From Ceriagrion tenellum (Eukaryota; Arthropoda; Insecta; Odonata; Coenagrionidae): DNA of 64,000 nt. Position 1 is the stretch's first letter. Every line of letters starts with the position of its first letter. Under the pieces are notes generated by a model. That model did not search any database, was not told the DNA's origin, and saw nothing but the letters and a program-made list of their open reading frames with translations. A program made the position numbers and the translations under genes. The stretch covers positions 147,211,941-147,275,940 of the forward strand of contig OY720636.1 in the NCBI GenBank assembly GCA_963169105.1. The letters are read 5' to 3'. This document shows, piece after piece, positions 25,918-39,219 of this stretch.

Positions 25918-26193
25918 ATCAATGCTTTCGTCCACACCCAAGTCGAACCGACAGATTTTAAGCTTTAGTGACTAAGTGGGAACCATAGCGACGGGCCGTT
26001 TCAAACGTGAATATCAGTCTTCATTTACGAGGGTGAAATAGTAAAGAGAAGGTAGGGGTTTTATGATATGTCTATGTCAATTAAACCAGCGGAATAAATA
26101 AGGGAGGGCAAAAACGAATCAAAATTACTTTCACTCAACTTTTTAGCTATATGGCGACACGTCATTTCTTTAAGAGAATGGGACTCTGAAGTT

Positions 26194-26259
26194 CTACATC
26201 TACATGCCACCCTGCGAGGCGCCGCACAGGCGTGTAGTAGGTGTTATGACACCAGCCGT
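26194..26259 (+). repeat. Dispersed repeat, CTGCGAG family, copy 2
   Basis: Aligns with 22469-22536 over about 65 bp (CCACCCTGCGAG, GGCGTGTAGTAGG, GACACCAGCCG), with divergence between the blocks. Confidence 0.6.
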
Positions 26260-27072
26260 GAGAAGGTGTTAAAAAAAAGGTTTCCGGAGGTTAAATGTAA
26301 TATGGGACTGCTTTTAAGTGGAGATCTAGTTACATTATAGTCACTTGTGTGTGGAAAGAACGAATTTTTGTGCCCATCTGTTCGGCAATGTATCTCTCTT
26401 AGCTGACGGAGACTTGTGATAAATTAATAGTTCAGCAACAGAGTAATCGCTATAAGTCACTGATTTTCTTTTATAGGATTAGAAGGGGGTGTCCGTTAAA
26501 TTTCAACGGGGAGAAATAAAAATTTGTTTCAAAACTGCTCCAACGCTTATATGCAATTAAATGACGTTAAATTTAATGACAAAATTAATTTTTGTTACCT
26601 ATATTTTTTATCTATTTATTATGTATTTACATATTATTAAAATTGTTGTAGATAAATGTAATTATTTATTCACTCCAAGCTTCGCTCAAAGTAAATGGAA
26701 GTAAATAGAATTTTTTCTTACGATCCATTAAAATTGCATTTACTCCTCTGATCTTATACAGAGAGTCCAGAGTTAGACAACACGAGTGAATTTAATGAAT
26801 TTAAATGGTATATTTACTCCTCACAAGTCCTCACGGTTTCTCATAAATTCATGAAAAAGTATAATTTAATGGCGAATTGAGGCAGCTATGGTTACTAGAG
26901 CACTCCTGTTTTAATGAGCTTCCACTGGAAAATGCAATTTCTTTCGTAGCTTAGTTGAATAAAATGGTGCTATTTGTCCGATTACATCGAGAAATGAACC
27001 CTTGTAAAATCAAATTGAAGTAACCTGGCCTTACAGGTACAATTAAATGAAGCAACATGACGCTTGTAATTT

Positions 27073-27208
27073 GTATTTTTCGGTTTCTTCCCGCGTTGAA
27101 TTATTTTAATGAACGACCGTTTTGCCGACTTTCCAGTCGGCATCATCCAGGTCAGGCGAAAGGGACGACCATTAAAATGCTGCAAGGCGGGAAGAAACCG
27201 AAAAATAC
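27073..27208. mobile_element. MITE-like inverted-repeat element
   Basis: Arms of about 45 bp (27073-27118 and 27165-27208) begin and end with GTATTTTTCGGTTTCTTCCC and its complement. A second, smaller hairpin sits inside at about 27122-27142 (TGCCGACT/AGTCGGCA). No target duplication is clear. Its size and structure fit a non-autonomous DNA transposon or a processed hairpin. Confidence 0.6.
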
Positions 27209-28960
27209 TTACTTATAAGAAAACTGCGGAAGCCTCTGTAACGACGTATTGCTTCTTTAATATTTTGCCAATGCAAACGTAAATCACCAAATTTCTACAA
27301 TTTTGAAAATGCGTTCACGTAATGGAAATGACTTTTAATGAGCATCATGGTATGGAAAAAGTTAAAAATGATAAATATATCTATTTAACTCATCCCAAAA
27401 GCAATATTTCACTTTGCCCTCCAGTGTAAAAGGCATTTTATATCAGATTTTGCGATATTTTGAATACACAAAGGAAGAAGTACGATTTTTTTGTCTTTCC
27501 TGGCGCATGTTGTGATGAATCGTCATATTTTTGTTGGAACACATATGGTTGTATATAATAAATCTGGCAAATAGTATCAAATAGAGCATCAAACTAGTGT
27601 CATAGGCCGCCATTATAATTTATTGGCATCAAACGAATCATAAGAAGTCGTATAAATACAGGTAACGGGCACTGTTTCCAGTCAATTCATCAAATATTGG
27701 ACAAAACCTTCTCCCTACGAAAAGAAAAGTCATAAGCGGGATACTTGATTTTCGCGTGTAAATATTTACCATTCCCATCTTAAATATTAGAACAATAGAA
27801 CATTCAAGGTGAACACATCTGTATCACCTTAAAAAATCTCGCAAAAGGTCTCCAGGCACAAGCCAAAAAGTGGCGTCATCTATCTGGAGTGCACTTAAAA
27901 ATGCGGCACACATTTGCATCAACAAATCTTGAAATTAACTTAAGTGTTAACATAAACTCCGCAGAACACTGGATGGGTGATGAGACTCCTTTTTGACTTA
28001 TGACTTTCAAATTGCCTGCGCCCCAATTCTCGTAACGACGCCGCTGGGAGTGCATTATGGAAGGATAATGGAAGAAGGAAGTGCATAAGCTTTGCAAAAC
28101 AAACTCGCTAAAATCGGGTTTCCGATGAATATTCGTCCGCACCCATTCCCAATTCTATTCGCTAACATGACCTCATGTCACTATTTCGTATTTTGAATAT
28201 AATTAATTAATAATAATAGTGTCCATAAATTGTTAGAGAGAAAGTTAAAAGTAAACTAATTGAATGCCAAGTGGCACTCCACATAATGTTGAGGATCACG
28301 ACAGACAAGTATGATTAAAACTACATATACACAATTCTAATTTTCTTCAAAACCTTTGAGGCTCATTTTCAGTGAACGGTCGAATTACACATCATCAATC
28401 TATGCCAACGAAGAACAATGTGTCAATGAGAAGAAGCCTCATAACATATCCACCTAGTTCAAAATAATACCGGCACTTCTATGACATGCGATTTCCTTCG
28501 ATGATTTTGAATAGTATCTCATCCATTTCCTTCCATTCATGATGACGCGAATGAAAGAAGAAAATGTCGTATAATGCTGCCATCGATCAGAAGAAATTTA
28601 AAAAATATATATATTAAACAGTTTAATTTCGGCTAGTTGACGATTTTTTCTCGTTTTATCTGCATTTCCAGAATTTTCAAAGTAATTAAATACAAGTCAA
28701 GATCTTCAAAGATTAAAAAAATGGCACTGAGATTTAGGTGCAGGTTGGTGTAATCAGTTAGTGAAGGGTTCAGAAAGGTTTGGTGACCATACAAGTCTAC
28801 GAAATAACACTTAGGCTTTTTATCTCAAACACCTAACTAGAGTGTGATTAAGAATTTCATTCATATTAAAAAATCAATCTCACAAAATGTCGGAAAATCT
28901 CAAATACGTACGGTTATTTTTGAATACCCGATGAGCAGGATATTTTTTTACTTTATACAT
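27209..28960. other. Unique AT-rich DNA, no gene seen
   Basis: One minus frame (27876-28142) has no recognisable motif; nothing else stands out. Confidence 0.45.
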
Positions 28961-28964
28961 GCTA

Positions 28965-29590
28965 ACAAGGTGTGCGTATACGTGTATTAGGGTGTCACAT
29001 GTGGAGCATATCTAGGGAGGAGTGTTTGTCTAGGCAAGCGAAAAATGCTGAGTACAAATGTGTTCTCCGTCCAGCATTACCACTCGTATGTAAGGAAAAG
29101 CATAAGGGTCGGTTGAATACTGTGGAAATGATGTCCCTGAGAAGAGCTGGCGGGATAAATAGAATAGAAAGTGTTAGGTAAGAGATAGTGATGAAAAATG
29201 TAAGTTGGATGCTCCAGTGATAGATATACATGAAAGGAGAGTACTCCATTGGTTTGGCCATAGTTCTAGAGAATGGGAGAGGGTGAAGCAGCTAAACAGT
29301 TATGATATGACAGCAGAGTAAATGGTGAGAGATGAAGAAGTATACCGCAAAATTAATGCCTGAATGTGGGAGAATAGCTACTAGGGAGGATAAATATTTG
29401 GAGTCCTAATAATAGGAGAGCGAGTACAAAGCGACACATGAGTGCAAGGGAGGCGTAAGAAGTCCATAAGGTGAAGGAATTCTGGAAGAAATCATTTAAA
29501 GGGAGCCAGGTTACCAGGACTGACCGCAATAATTTAAGCCCTTGACTCTACCCACCCCGAAAGGGAATGGGGTGTTGCGCATGTATGCAG
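28965..29590 (+). pseudogene. 3' part of a third non-LTR retrotransposon
   Basis: The plus strand encodes the end of an RT and its C-terminal region: LSRQAKNAEYKCVLRPALPL, then GRLNTVEMMSLRRAGGINRI and ESVR near 29110-29180. This matches the conserved RLNxxEMxxLRxxxGVxRxDRVRNE segment of arthropod LINE polyproteins. After a frameshift near 29180, a WFGH-like block follows at about 29250. Multiple stops and shifts lie between 29180 and 29500. The sequence ends in an ACCCCGAAAGGGAATGGGG stretch typical of an untranslated tail. It differs from the two minus-strand elements and is inactive. Confidence 0.7.
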
Positions 29591-29839
29591 TATTTACATG
29601 ACTATTTTCCAGCTATTACTTCAATATCAATTACACAAAACGGAGGCACGGGATAATAGACTTCAAACTTTATTCCTCTGGTCCACTTGGAATCTCAATA
29701 TGGGGAATTACCATAGGAGCCAGTAGGAGGAGCGCCGATACCTTAAGCAGTTGATCGATCATTAGGGCGGGCATAATGGGGAGGCGGTTAAGTATAATGC
29801 GCGGATGAGGATGCTTAAGATTGGGGTGAAGGTGGGGGA

Positions 29840-30110
29840 CAGAAGTTGCCCCCCCCCCTCACCCCACCACCGCATATAAAGAATGCAAATGCAAGAGGAT
29901 CGGTGACTGCTGAATTACGCCGTCGCTTTGATTGGGGAAGGTGGTGGGAGGAGAGGAAGGAGGCGGAAGGGGAGGGAGTGCTCGGCGACGCACGTGACCC
30001 AGCCCTCCGCGAACTACCTCCCCTCTGGCGGCCGTCCCCCGAGCGTCTCTTCCTCTCGACCGTTATGATGTTTATTCGATTCTGGTGTCCCTTTGACTTC
30101 TCTCGCTAAT
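29840..30110. other. GC-rich island
   Basis: Starts with a C run (29849-29859) and ends near 30110. It contains GCGACGCACGTGACC around 29985-30000. The single plus frame here is Arg/Glu-rich and motif-free. Likely regulatory or simply compositional. Confidence 0.4.
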
Positions 30111-30114
30111 GACG

Positions 30115-33100
30115 ACGCGAAATAATATCGCCTTCCATGCATTATGAGTGGGAGAGCAAACAAAAGAGCGAAGAAAAAGTCGGGGAAGACGGGAAGTGGC
30201 TGAATGAAATTCGATTAAGGAGTGATTGGGAGAGATATTAAGGCGCAGAAGGGTGTCTAAGACTGTCCGGAGGCAGGTGAGAATACCGAGGAAGCGATTT
30301 GAACTCTAAAGGCTCAATTAGTGTTGGAGAGGGCGAAAGGAAACTGCACCATTTCACAACGATTTTCATTGACACCCTGTTATGGACCTTCTGTCATTTT
30401 TAAGGAATCACTTAAAATTAACTATATTACGATAAAATCAAAGTGGAAAAGTATAAAATTTCGATAAGCATCGCTTAGTCGGCTCTTAACTGAGTTATGC
30501 CCGAAGATGTAGACTTAAAGTTTTGACAGCCTTTACCACAATAGAGCGGAGATAAGATGATTTTCACCCTCACAAATCAATGGTAAATCAATAAATTGTC
30601 CTTCATGGACCCAAAAAATTCAAAGGTCCATTAATTGATTTCCAGATTTTATTTCTTATAATGTTCCATTTAAGCCATTCTCATCATTGGGAAAACGAGG
30701 GAAACCATCATAAAAGTACATCGATTATCACGGCAGGAGTGCTATACATAAGATTCCGACTCACGGATTGCAGTGCCTTCGGATTCCTAGATTGCCCTCT
30801 CGTTACCATCCTTGATGGACCACAAGCTCACGAAATTCGCTTCTCTTATAATCTAAATAGTTACCGCGAGAATAAAAGATCCTAGGGCAGCAAAGTGGAC
30901 AGCAGCAGTGGTCTGGTCGGCAAGTCAATGAGTTCCCCTTAAGGTTTAGGCAAATGTGTCATCACAGCAAAGTTTACACACCACACGTTCAAATTAGTAT
31001 TCCGCATTGAGTGGCACCAATTTTTCAGACACTAAAAAAGAAGAGAACTGTATCTGAGAATATCATAAATCCCCCCTATTCGAGCACACCATCATCAAAA
31101 AAATACGAAAAATGAGGAGATTGACGGAATGGTTTTGATGAGTCACAGACGCGTGAAATTGTTAAGTGCGGTTCAAAGATAAAGGTCCTTTCGAAGGAGG
31201 TAGAAGAGGATAAAACTACACAATAAAACATTAATGCCGCTAAAATCAAAGGAAACAAGCCCATGGTAGGTAAGTAAATGATTAAACATATTTTTCTATT
31301 GACCTCAGATTTCCCAGCGTTCACGTAAATACTGCCAACTGCGTCCGCACGTAGGTATTTTCTCCGATGCATTGGGGGCAATTAGGAACCACAGAAAGGA
31401 TTTCCAGTTGCGCTCGCGAGTGGGAAAATTTTCCAGAAGATAACTTGAGCCCTCTTTGATGAATTTTTGTTTCATGCAAAATATAAATCTAATATTCTTT
31501 GAAGTTCCCATCGCACTTCGCTCCACGTCAAAATTGAAACGTTGCTACTACACTCGAGCACTAAAAAGTGACTTCGACAGGGGATGGTGGGAAGAGGTGC
31601 GTGACGCACCACTGATAGCCACACGTGGTCACGAAGGAGAGCGATCGGCCCGAAATCCGTACGCGTGCATAAATAAGCGAGGGAAAAAATGCATAAGCAT
31701 GATGGCATACGGGTGAGCGTGACTTCTACCTCGTAAAGCTCGACTCACTCCAAAAAATATCATTTCGGATCATTTTTGGACCGAGAAAAGTCATTTGGAA
31801 TATCTAGTATAGCGCATGCGATGGAAATTGAGGAATATGGGAATAGGACATAAGCACAAGCTGGCAAGAAAATGGAATAATCCCATACAAAATGCAACAC
31901 TGGAATGGGAGAGACAAGGGAATCGAGAAAATGAAGCGTAAACGTAAAAATATCCTTCATAATGCCTTCTCGTCATATTAAAAGTTTAAAAAAATAACCC
32001 AAGTCTCGGTGTTATAATTTCTGAGAATTATTAACCGCCAGTAGATGTAACCTTGTGATCCAATTGTTTTTAATAGTTGGAACAGGCTTTGTATATTACT
32101 TTATAGACTCGGGTAGTGACGTGCGAGTCCATTAGGATGAATGCCTATGAGGCTCATTGGTGGATGGATTCATCAACCTCGTTTTTGATGGCGAGAAAAT
32201 GTATGGTCAGAGATCATAAAACGAGATGCCAGAATATATTACGTTTCGCAGATTGAACTTCTTTCATTAAATAGGTCAGAATTGGATAATTCAGGTTGGT
32301 TTTTGAAATGGTGTACATGGAAATAACATAAATAGCGTATATAAATAATTACTAAAATCAAAATTCCAGATAACTAATGAAATAAGTATGAGAAACTTTG
32401 GCGAGTACTTCCAAGATCGTTAACTAATAATTCCAATGTTTAAAAAAAGCTATATAACAAATGGACCCTTGTTAAGAAATCACGTGATGCTATAACTAAT
32501 TTTATAAGCAATTAAAATCAAGCTCACACCTGAATGTTCCCTCGCAGAATATCAAATCGTAAAAGAAATTAAAAGAAAATGTTCATTAGAACACATAAAA
32601 GCGACAAGAAATAATTTATCACACGGAAATTATTTTGTACTCAGAGACATATTTTACGAAAATAGGAATTGCAACGCAACCAAAATCAACTCCAAGGATC
32701 TCCTTACAATGGTGTTCCCTCTTCACCGGAGCAAAGCGGATCACACGCATTTCAGAGCACACACTCTAATCCCCCAATTTGCACTTGTATTTATTGCCTC
32801 AAATCACGAGGGGGCGGTAACATTTACATGCACATCAAACGGTGAGGAGAATGTGGTCAATAAATATTTCAAATATATATTAGATTTCATAAATGTGCAG
32901 ATATGAACCAAATATAGAGACAACGTTGTAGATTTATTTTATCACTTGCTGGATCCCTGTATGTATTTTTCCTTCCAGGGACATTCGAAGAGTAAAAATT
33001 CATTTCATGGCACTGAGCACTTTGGAATAGACGAAGAGCTTAAGGGAGTTTTATATTCATGTTTGCGGGCACAGATACATACAATTGATTACATACACGT

Positions 33101-33970
33101 CAAATATGTCCCCAAAATTCTACATAAGATCCACTCCCTCATTTTAATTCTTCATGAGGGATGCAAATAATCATATACCGCCCCAGAAAATGTAATTTGC
33201 CGCGTTTTATGCTAACAGGAGGTTCTACCCACTCATTTTCACTTTGAAATGGGACAGTTTTATCCAAATTTTGGCCACAACGAATGAAAAATCTCATACG
33301 TGGTCAATGAGAATGAATCAGACGAAATCATTATTGAATCAGCAAGCATATTGAAGCAGCTGTATGTGGTGTCACATGCGATAGTGACCCACACAATCTG
33401 GGGTTTTCATGCATAGGGCAAAAGTTCCTTATATTTAATTCTCTTCCGCAGCGGGAGATATTTTCTCCCTTATAACTTAACTCCAAACTCAGTCAAATCA
33501 TAATTATCACCTGAATCGCCCATACCTCCTTCCTTCTAATACACTCGCCAGGCTCAACATCCAAGCGTCCAAATGACTTGATATCCCACGTCTGAAAAAC
33601 GCGATAGTTCCACGTTGTTTACAAAGGAACTGATTGGTGACTTCAGCAGGGCTGAATACAGACGCATGTTAAAGATGGAATCGTTATTTATAGTCCTCGA
33701 AATTAAAAGACTTAATTGACCTCAGTTCTACATATATCTCCGAAATAAATACCTCTGTTAAGGTGAAAAACAAGTGGAAGAGGTATTCCAAATTCAGGTG
33801 TTTAAGCATTGGGTCAAGAATACGCGCATAATACCTTTTTTTTCCAAGGTGATGCATAAATTACTCAAGAGTCATTATTTAGCTCACCTCGCCGATTTCT
33901 CCATTTCTCATTCATAGTTTTGGTCCGGAATTCATCAGAGACATTCTAGCAATATTATGAGTCTCAATCA
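30115..33970. other. Unique DNA, no firm gene
   Basis: Several 60-100-codon frames occur (30661-30885, 31076-31381, 31456-31716, 32946-33170). The last follows an acceptor-like TTTTTCCTTCCAG, but none shows a family motif. No repeats were recognised. Confidence 0.35.
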
Positions 33971-34006
33971 AAACGTTGTTTTTTGCAATGGAAAATAATG
34001 ATTCCC

Positions 34007-34371
34007 CACGTAAGAAACAAGATTGTATAATTCAGTGTTGTTTACCAATACATCGGTCAAAACATAAAAAATCCCGATCGGCCGGGAGGTATTCATATGT
34101 TCCAAATCTAAAACAACAGAAAAAATACGCAAAACCGCTCACCGTTCTTCACGGGGAGCTTTCATCTCATGCCTTTATTCGCAAAGGAGTGAGGAAAAAC
34201 AAAAGGTATGAGATGAAAGCTCCCCGTGAAGAACGGTGAGCGGTTTTGCGTATTTTTTCTGTTGTTTTAGATTTGGAACATATGAATACCTCCCGGCCGA
34301 TCGGGATTTTTTATGTTTTGACCGATGTATTGGTAAACAACACTGAATTATACAATCTTGTTTCTTACGTG
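34007..34371. mobile_element. Long near-perfect foldback element
   Basis: Left arm 34007-34177 and right arm 34202-34371 are reverse complements over about 170 bp with very few differences (one near 34171). The loop is about 25 bp. The outer ends read CACGTAAGAAACAAGATTG and its complement. Because the arms are identical, the open frames at 33976-34239 (plus) and 34175-34381 (minus) encode the same peptide and are artefacts of the palindrome. No target duplication is obvious. A transcript from either strand would form a long hairpin. It may be a foldback MITE or an inverted duplication. Confidence 0.88.
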
Positions 34372-34399
34372 AGGTACACATCTTTTGGAGTCAATCTAA

Positions 34400-37310
34400 G
34401 GAATTTATTTGTAAATCATTACATAAGATCTATAAGCACATGGTTTATGTAAGTTACAACGTAATATTTTACAAACAAAGGAATTGAGCAACACGAACCG
34501 TTATAACCCACTAAAGAACCCGAATAATCGAGTGATATTTAATTTACTCTCTTCATGCATAGGTATCAAAATATAAGGAAAAAGATGATATAATGGTTTC
34601 TTACAAAAAACGTTAAATACATCCTATGATAAATAATTTCAGAAATAATTACCGCCCCAAAGAAAAGTAGGCTCATAAAAATTTATCATTACCAAATATT
34701 CTTTTGCAGCGAAAATTTGAGCTGCTCCTTTCAAACTCGTATGCAGAAGAGTTTCGGTCAATGTGTTTTTAACACGAGAATTTGAGAGCAAATTTGGAAT
34801 CGCAAGGTCGAAACTTTATCAGGCCCATTGCACTCTTTCCAACAATTACTCGGCCATACGCTTCATATGGAAAATTAGGTATTTTTTAAGTTTAATTGTT
34901 CGATTGAGAAAGAATACACCCAATGTTGCTTTTGAACTCAATTCGGAGCTGTTATGTAAGTTTGTTCACCTCAGGGCAGGGGGAAGCGCCACTGTGGAAG
35001 ATACAAAGAGCCCATGCGAACCTCAGCCCAAGACTCCTCACTCTTTCATCCAAGCACCAACAGCATCAAGCAGCATACAAGTGCCATCTCCAAAAATTAT
35101 AATTTTTCACTTTGAAAACGATAAAAATCGAAACTTAACTCACGGCAGACACGAATGAAACTGTTTCAGAACTGATTTAACAGTACCTTAACGGTCATTT
35201 TAATTGCGACTCGAGACTGGGAAACGACAGCGGCTATCTGCCAACGTTATGAGGGCGACTCCTCTAACTCATCAGAGATAGCCCTTCAACATCTGCACAA
35301 AGGTGGCTTCCCAACAACTCCTGCGCTTGTAGTTTTTCCTTAACACGGATTTCCTGCACACCTATCACCTTCCCTCCCTATCAATGTCCCATCCATCGTC
35401 ATCAAATGTTCTGTCCATTAGTCGCATTTCTGCTTCGGGTCAGTTCTCCACAGTTGCCTTTCTTTTGTTTCACAGCATGTAACATTCCGTTACCTTGCCC
35501 TTTACTAGTGCCGTACGAATCAAGGATTTTCATTCCGAATCGAATCTCCCAAATGAATTTAGAATTGAATGTAACTGAATTTTGTCAAAAATATTCGTTA
35601 GCGAATCAAATCACCCTAAAAAACTTCGCTTGCAAATCGAATTAGAATTATAAATAAAATGCAAAAGCTTATGCAGAGTTAAAGTAATAAAGAATCTCAC
35701 TATATTTCAGAGCCTAAAATTAGCTTATACATCTATATAGTGGCGCAAAGAATAGCACAGAATACGTGTGGACGTTTCGCGAGGGGAAAACATCTTAAAG
35801 GAAGGCGCGCAATTCGCGAACGAGTGCCATGTTTGATTTTATGTAACGATTCGAAGACGAATCTATCAGATTCCAATATTCTGAATTATTTGCTTTCGAA
35901 GCATCCTGATTTTCAGGCGAATCGAATCGAATTAAGCCTGTTTTGAGTCGATTATAATCGATTTCGAAACATTTGCACGGCTCTACTCTTTACTCTTTCT
36001 CCCTAATAATGTCGCAATAATGTTGCTCAGCATTATTTATGCTAAAGAAATCGTAAAGAAGCGAACTACCCGTAAAACTGGATATACCACTGTCATTCCA
36101 ATAACACAGAGTGAGGCGAAGGCCACGAATTACGACGGATGTTTTAGGCTTTTTTTCTCGCAGGAATTTATTCACATCTAACAGCTGCAAACGGGAAGAA
36201 TTTCAACTAACCTTAAGTTGGACAAATTCTTTTTGAGACTTCCACCGGGACTAGGACGACATACTGTTTCCACTGAAATATCGGTACTCGAGTCGAGCAT
36301 CTACTAGAGGACCATGCACGGATATGAACATGAAAACGTGAGAGGACAATATGCAGCCTTAAATCCAGTAGAATACCAGAGAGGAGTAATGAAAATGGAG
36401 TCATTAAGTAATACTACAATTTTAGTGGCAGATATTACGGCGAATAACTGTTTAATAGAGTAATAAAAATGAGTGTCAGCTCAAATTTTGGAGCTGAATT
36501 AATATTCACTTCATAACTTTCCACACGATTTAAGCTTTATTCCTCAAACGGTTCAAACGTTTTCCTCTAATTCCCAAGAAGCAATCGAATAAAAATGACG
36601 AATACATGTAGAAATCGGTCCAAGAAAAATAAAATGTGAGGAAAATTACTTTGCGAATATTTCCTCTTTGATGTATAATTTCAACAAGGCTTGGTAGTCA
36701 ATGATTTATTTTATTTAAATTTAGGAGGCATAATAAATGTTCTCTATTTCATAAAATATGAAGATTAAGTTTTAATTTTTGGAAAAAAGGGTTATAATTT
36801 CATTAATATGTATATGAATTTCAAAAAATATTCGAGAAACTGTACGTGCTAATGTAGTGGTTTTTTTGACAGTTCAAGCGAGATTTTACTCTCGTCATAA
36901 TAGAGGCGAATGTTCGAAGTTATTTCGAACTTTGGTTCTTAATTAAATATTTATACATATTTCTCGATAAGATATTGATATATCATTAAAAGTAGACGAT
37001 AAATAATCTAAAGTACCTTCTGTAAAATTTCTGACGAGATCTACGCATTAAAAATGCCCCATTTTTTTAAATGAAGTCTCCATGGAGTGGATACCCATAC
37101 CTTTTCTCAAGTTAAATGACTGGTATTATTTAGTATGCGCCTCAAAAAGAAGTGCGGTAAGTGGCAGATATTATGACATCTTCGTAAAGGTGAGATATTT
37201 TTCTTAAAGAAGAGGCCAAAATCATAAGAATGATCGGTTAAGCGACATCTCGCTCAAACTACCTTTATGGAAAAATCACCTGAGAATGTGAGAAAGACAA
37301 TTTAACCTTA
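34400..37310. other. Unique DNA, one unassigned frame
   Basis: The plus frame at 34763-35158 (131 codons) is the longest in this stretch. Its second half is Pro/Ser/Thr-rich and it carries no motif I recognise, so coding status is doubtful. One copy of a dispersed repeat lies at 37035-37222 and is listed separately. Confidence 0.35.
37035..37222 (+). repeat. Three-copy dispersed repeat, copy A
   Basis: Aligns with 46825-47043 in the same orientation and with 57263-57475 in reverse. Shared blocks are GAGATCT...TTAAAAAT.CC.CAT, a TACCxTTTxxC stretch, and GAAxTGCGGTAAG followed by AAGGTGAGATATTTTTCTT. Copy A is the shortest and most diverged. Confidence 0.65.
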
Positions 37311-37319
37311 TCGCGATAG

Positions 37320-37530
37320 TAATGACCGCAGGGAGCAATCGATGCCCGTGACTACCCACCGCTGGAGGAGACGAAAGAAGAGGGAGGGATTATGGGGAGG
37401 GAGATGCGGGGGTGAGAGTGACGCAGGGAGATGAGAAGAGATGCAGATGAGAAAGGCCCTGTCATCCGCCACCCCCTTGGGCTTCCGGCCAACAGAGGGA
37501 TTGAGGGCGGGGGAGGGAATCAGTCCACTC
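37320..37530. other. GC-rich island, purine-rich
   Basis: A G/A-rich stretch of about 200 bp (AGGGAGGGATTATGGGGAGG around 37380) with a short C-rich part at 37465-37495. No gene. Confidence 0.35.
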
Positions 37531-37639
37531 GTTCGTTAAATATCCTCCTCCTTGGTTTTTTTAAAAGGAAGGCTTACACTTAGGATTGCTCATACATTTT
37601 TCCAATTTTTATCATCAAGAAATGGTGAACGTTACAGGA

Positions 37640-37905
37640 AAGTAGAAGAGGAAAGGACTGACACTAAACAGAAAAGAGCCAGCTGAATTTGGCACATCCT
37701 GGGGCACAATGGGTTTGTGAAGAACATGGTAGAAAGTAAAATGGAGGGAGGAGTACTCCAAAGAAAGACCAAGAATTGAATGCTCAGACCATAAAAAGAA
37801 GAAAATACATGAGAAGAATTACCAGATAGTGAGGGCACTGGCATTAGACATGGAAGACTGCAGTCAACCAACGTAAGGATTGAACGACCATCGAAAGGTT
37901 AGAGT
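37640..37905 (+). pseudogene. 3' end of the 58.7-kb retrotransposon family
   Basis: The plus strand shares with 62335-62630 the blocks AGAAGAGGAAAGGACTG, AATGGGTTTGTGAAGAACAT (codons for NGFVKN), a CTGCAGTCAACCAA stretch and a terminal GGATTGAACGACCA. In the family these encode the C-terminal GRPRK region and the start of the 3' untranslated region. This copy has several stops and frame breaks and no upstream RT, so it is a 5'-truncated insertion. Confidence 0.75.
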
Positions 37906-39215
37906 TAACATCATCTGCCGCAGATATCGGTCCCTGGTGACGGCGTAACCTGTGGTGCACTCCACTCAACCCTGCAGCCGCCTAATCGTTTCACTCGGGC
38001 ATAAATGACTCCATTTTAATGTATTTCATCATTTACTCCACGATTCGCATCCTTGGATCTTACTTGATACTGATTACATATCCAATATTTTACCGATAAA
38101 TAAAAAAACAGGAGTCCCCGTTCCGACTGAGGGGTTGCACCTTCCTTCTTTTACACAGAAAGATACTTGCATGAGTAGTCAAGACATTTCCTAAGTATTT
38201 TGTTTTTCCCATTTTATTATCCATTACGAATACCCTGAATTCAATCTTCTCTACAAATTTTGATGGATGAGGAACCAAAGATCCCAAACCCAGGGTAGCT
38301 GAGATTTATCTACTCACTTATCTTGCATCTTGATTATCATCTTCAGTCACTAAATTTCTTCGACTCTTTTCTAGATCCCAAAATTTTTTAATCAACAGAC
38401 GGATGTAAAAAACTTTTTCTATTTCTACCAAAATTCGTGTCCATTCATCCCACGAAACTCAACGTCACTCATTATTTTAGATGAAAAACATACGGAACAT
38501 CAACGTACGTTGAATCATTGATCAGACATAGGCCAGACCTTGAAGCATCATATTCGTGTAAGACTAAGGCTGCGTTCAAATTCGGGTGTTGAATCCCGTA
38601 AGTACATACTTAGTACTACTTTAGCGCATAGCTGGGTCATACTTGCGAAGTGGAGCGAGAAACTAGTGTTTGCATTCACCCATGGTCGAAAAATATGTCA
38701 AACATATGGGTTACGGTACCCAACACCTTGGAATATCTGGTGAATACACCTAAAAATGAAATTTTAGTAGCAAGCAAAAGTTAATCAGGTCACGCAGGAA
38801 CATTATAATAGTTCTTAAACTTAATCATCACAAATTAATTAATGTGAAATCAAATTAGCCCTCATGAAGTACGAAAACCAAGCTATACCGGGCGCCATGA
38901 TGGATTAGTACAACTAGAACGGTAAGCCTTTTCTCATTCAAGACCATACCAGCCGTTTAGTAGAAGTGAATTTGGTGCAAAGGTTAAAAACGTCGTAAAA
39001 AAATGTCACTTCCTGAATATGGGAAAAATTTAGTACGGCTGATACGCCTTGAAGTGGAGAGGAACACGATCAAAGTGCAGCGTATTTTAGCAAATCCTTC
39101 CTATAGCGACAGGGTTAACGCAAAGACATTTGCTTCCCATATCCTGCCGTTATGAGATTTGCATCTCCCGCTTAGGAAAGCCCTTTCGGCATCATCTCAG
39201 CGAATGAAATTATTG
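37906..39215. other. Unique DNA, no gene seen
   Basis: Nothing recognisable apart from short chance frames. Confidence 0.45.
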
Positions 39216-39219
39216 GATG

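Noticed and set aside
33976..34381. Two frames encoding the same peptide on opposite strands
   Set aside because: They are mirror images produced by the palindrome at 34007-34371, not two genes.
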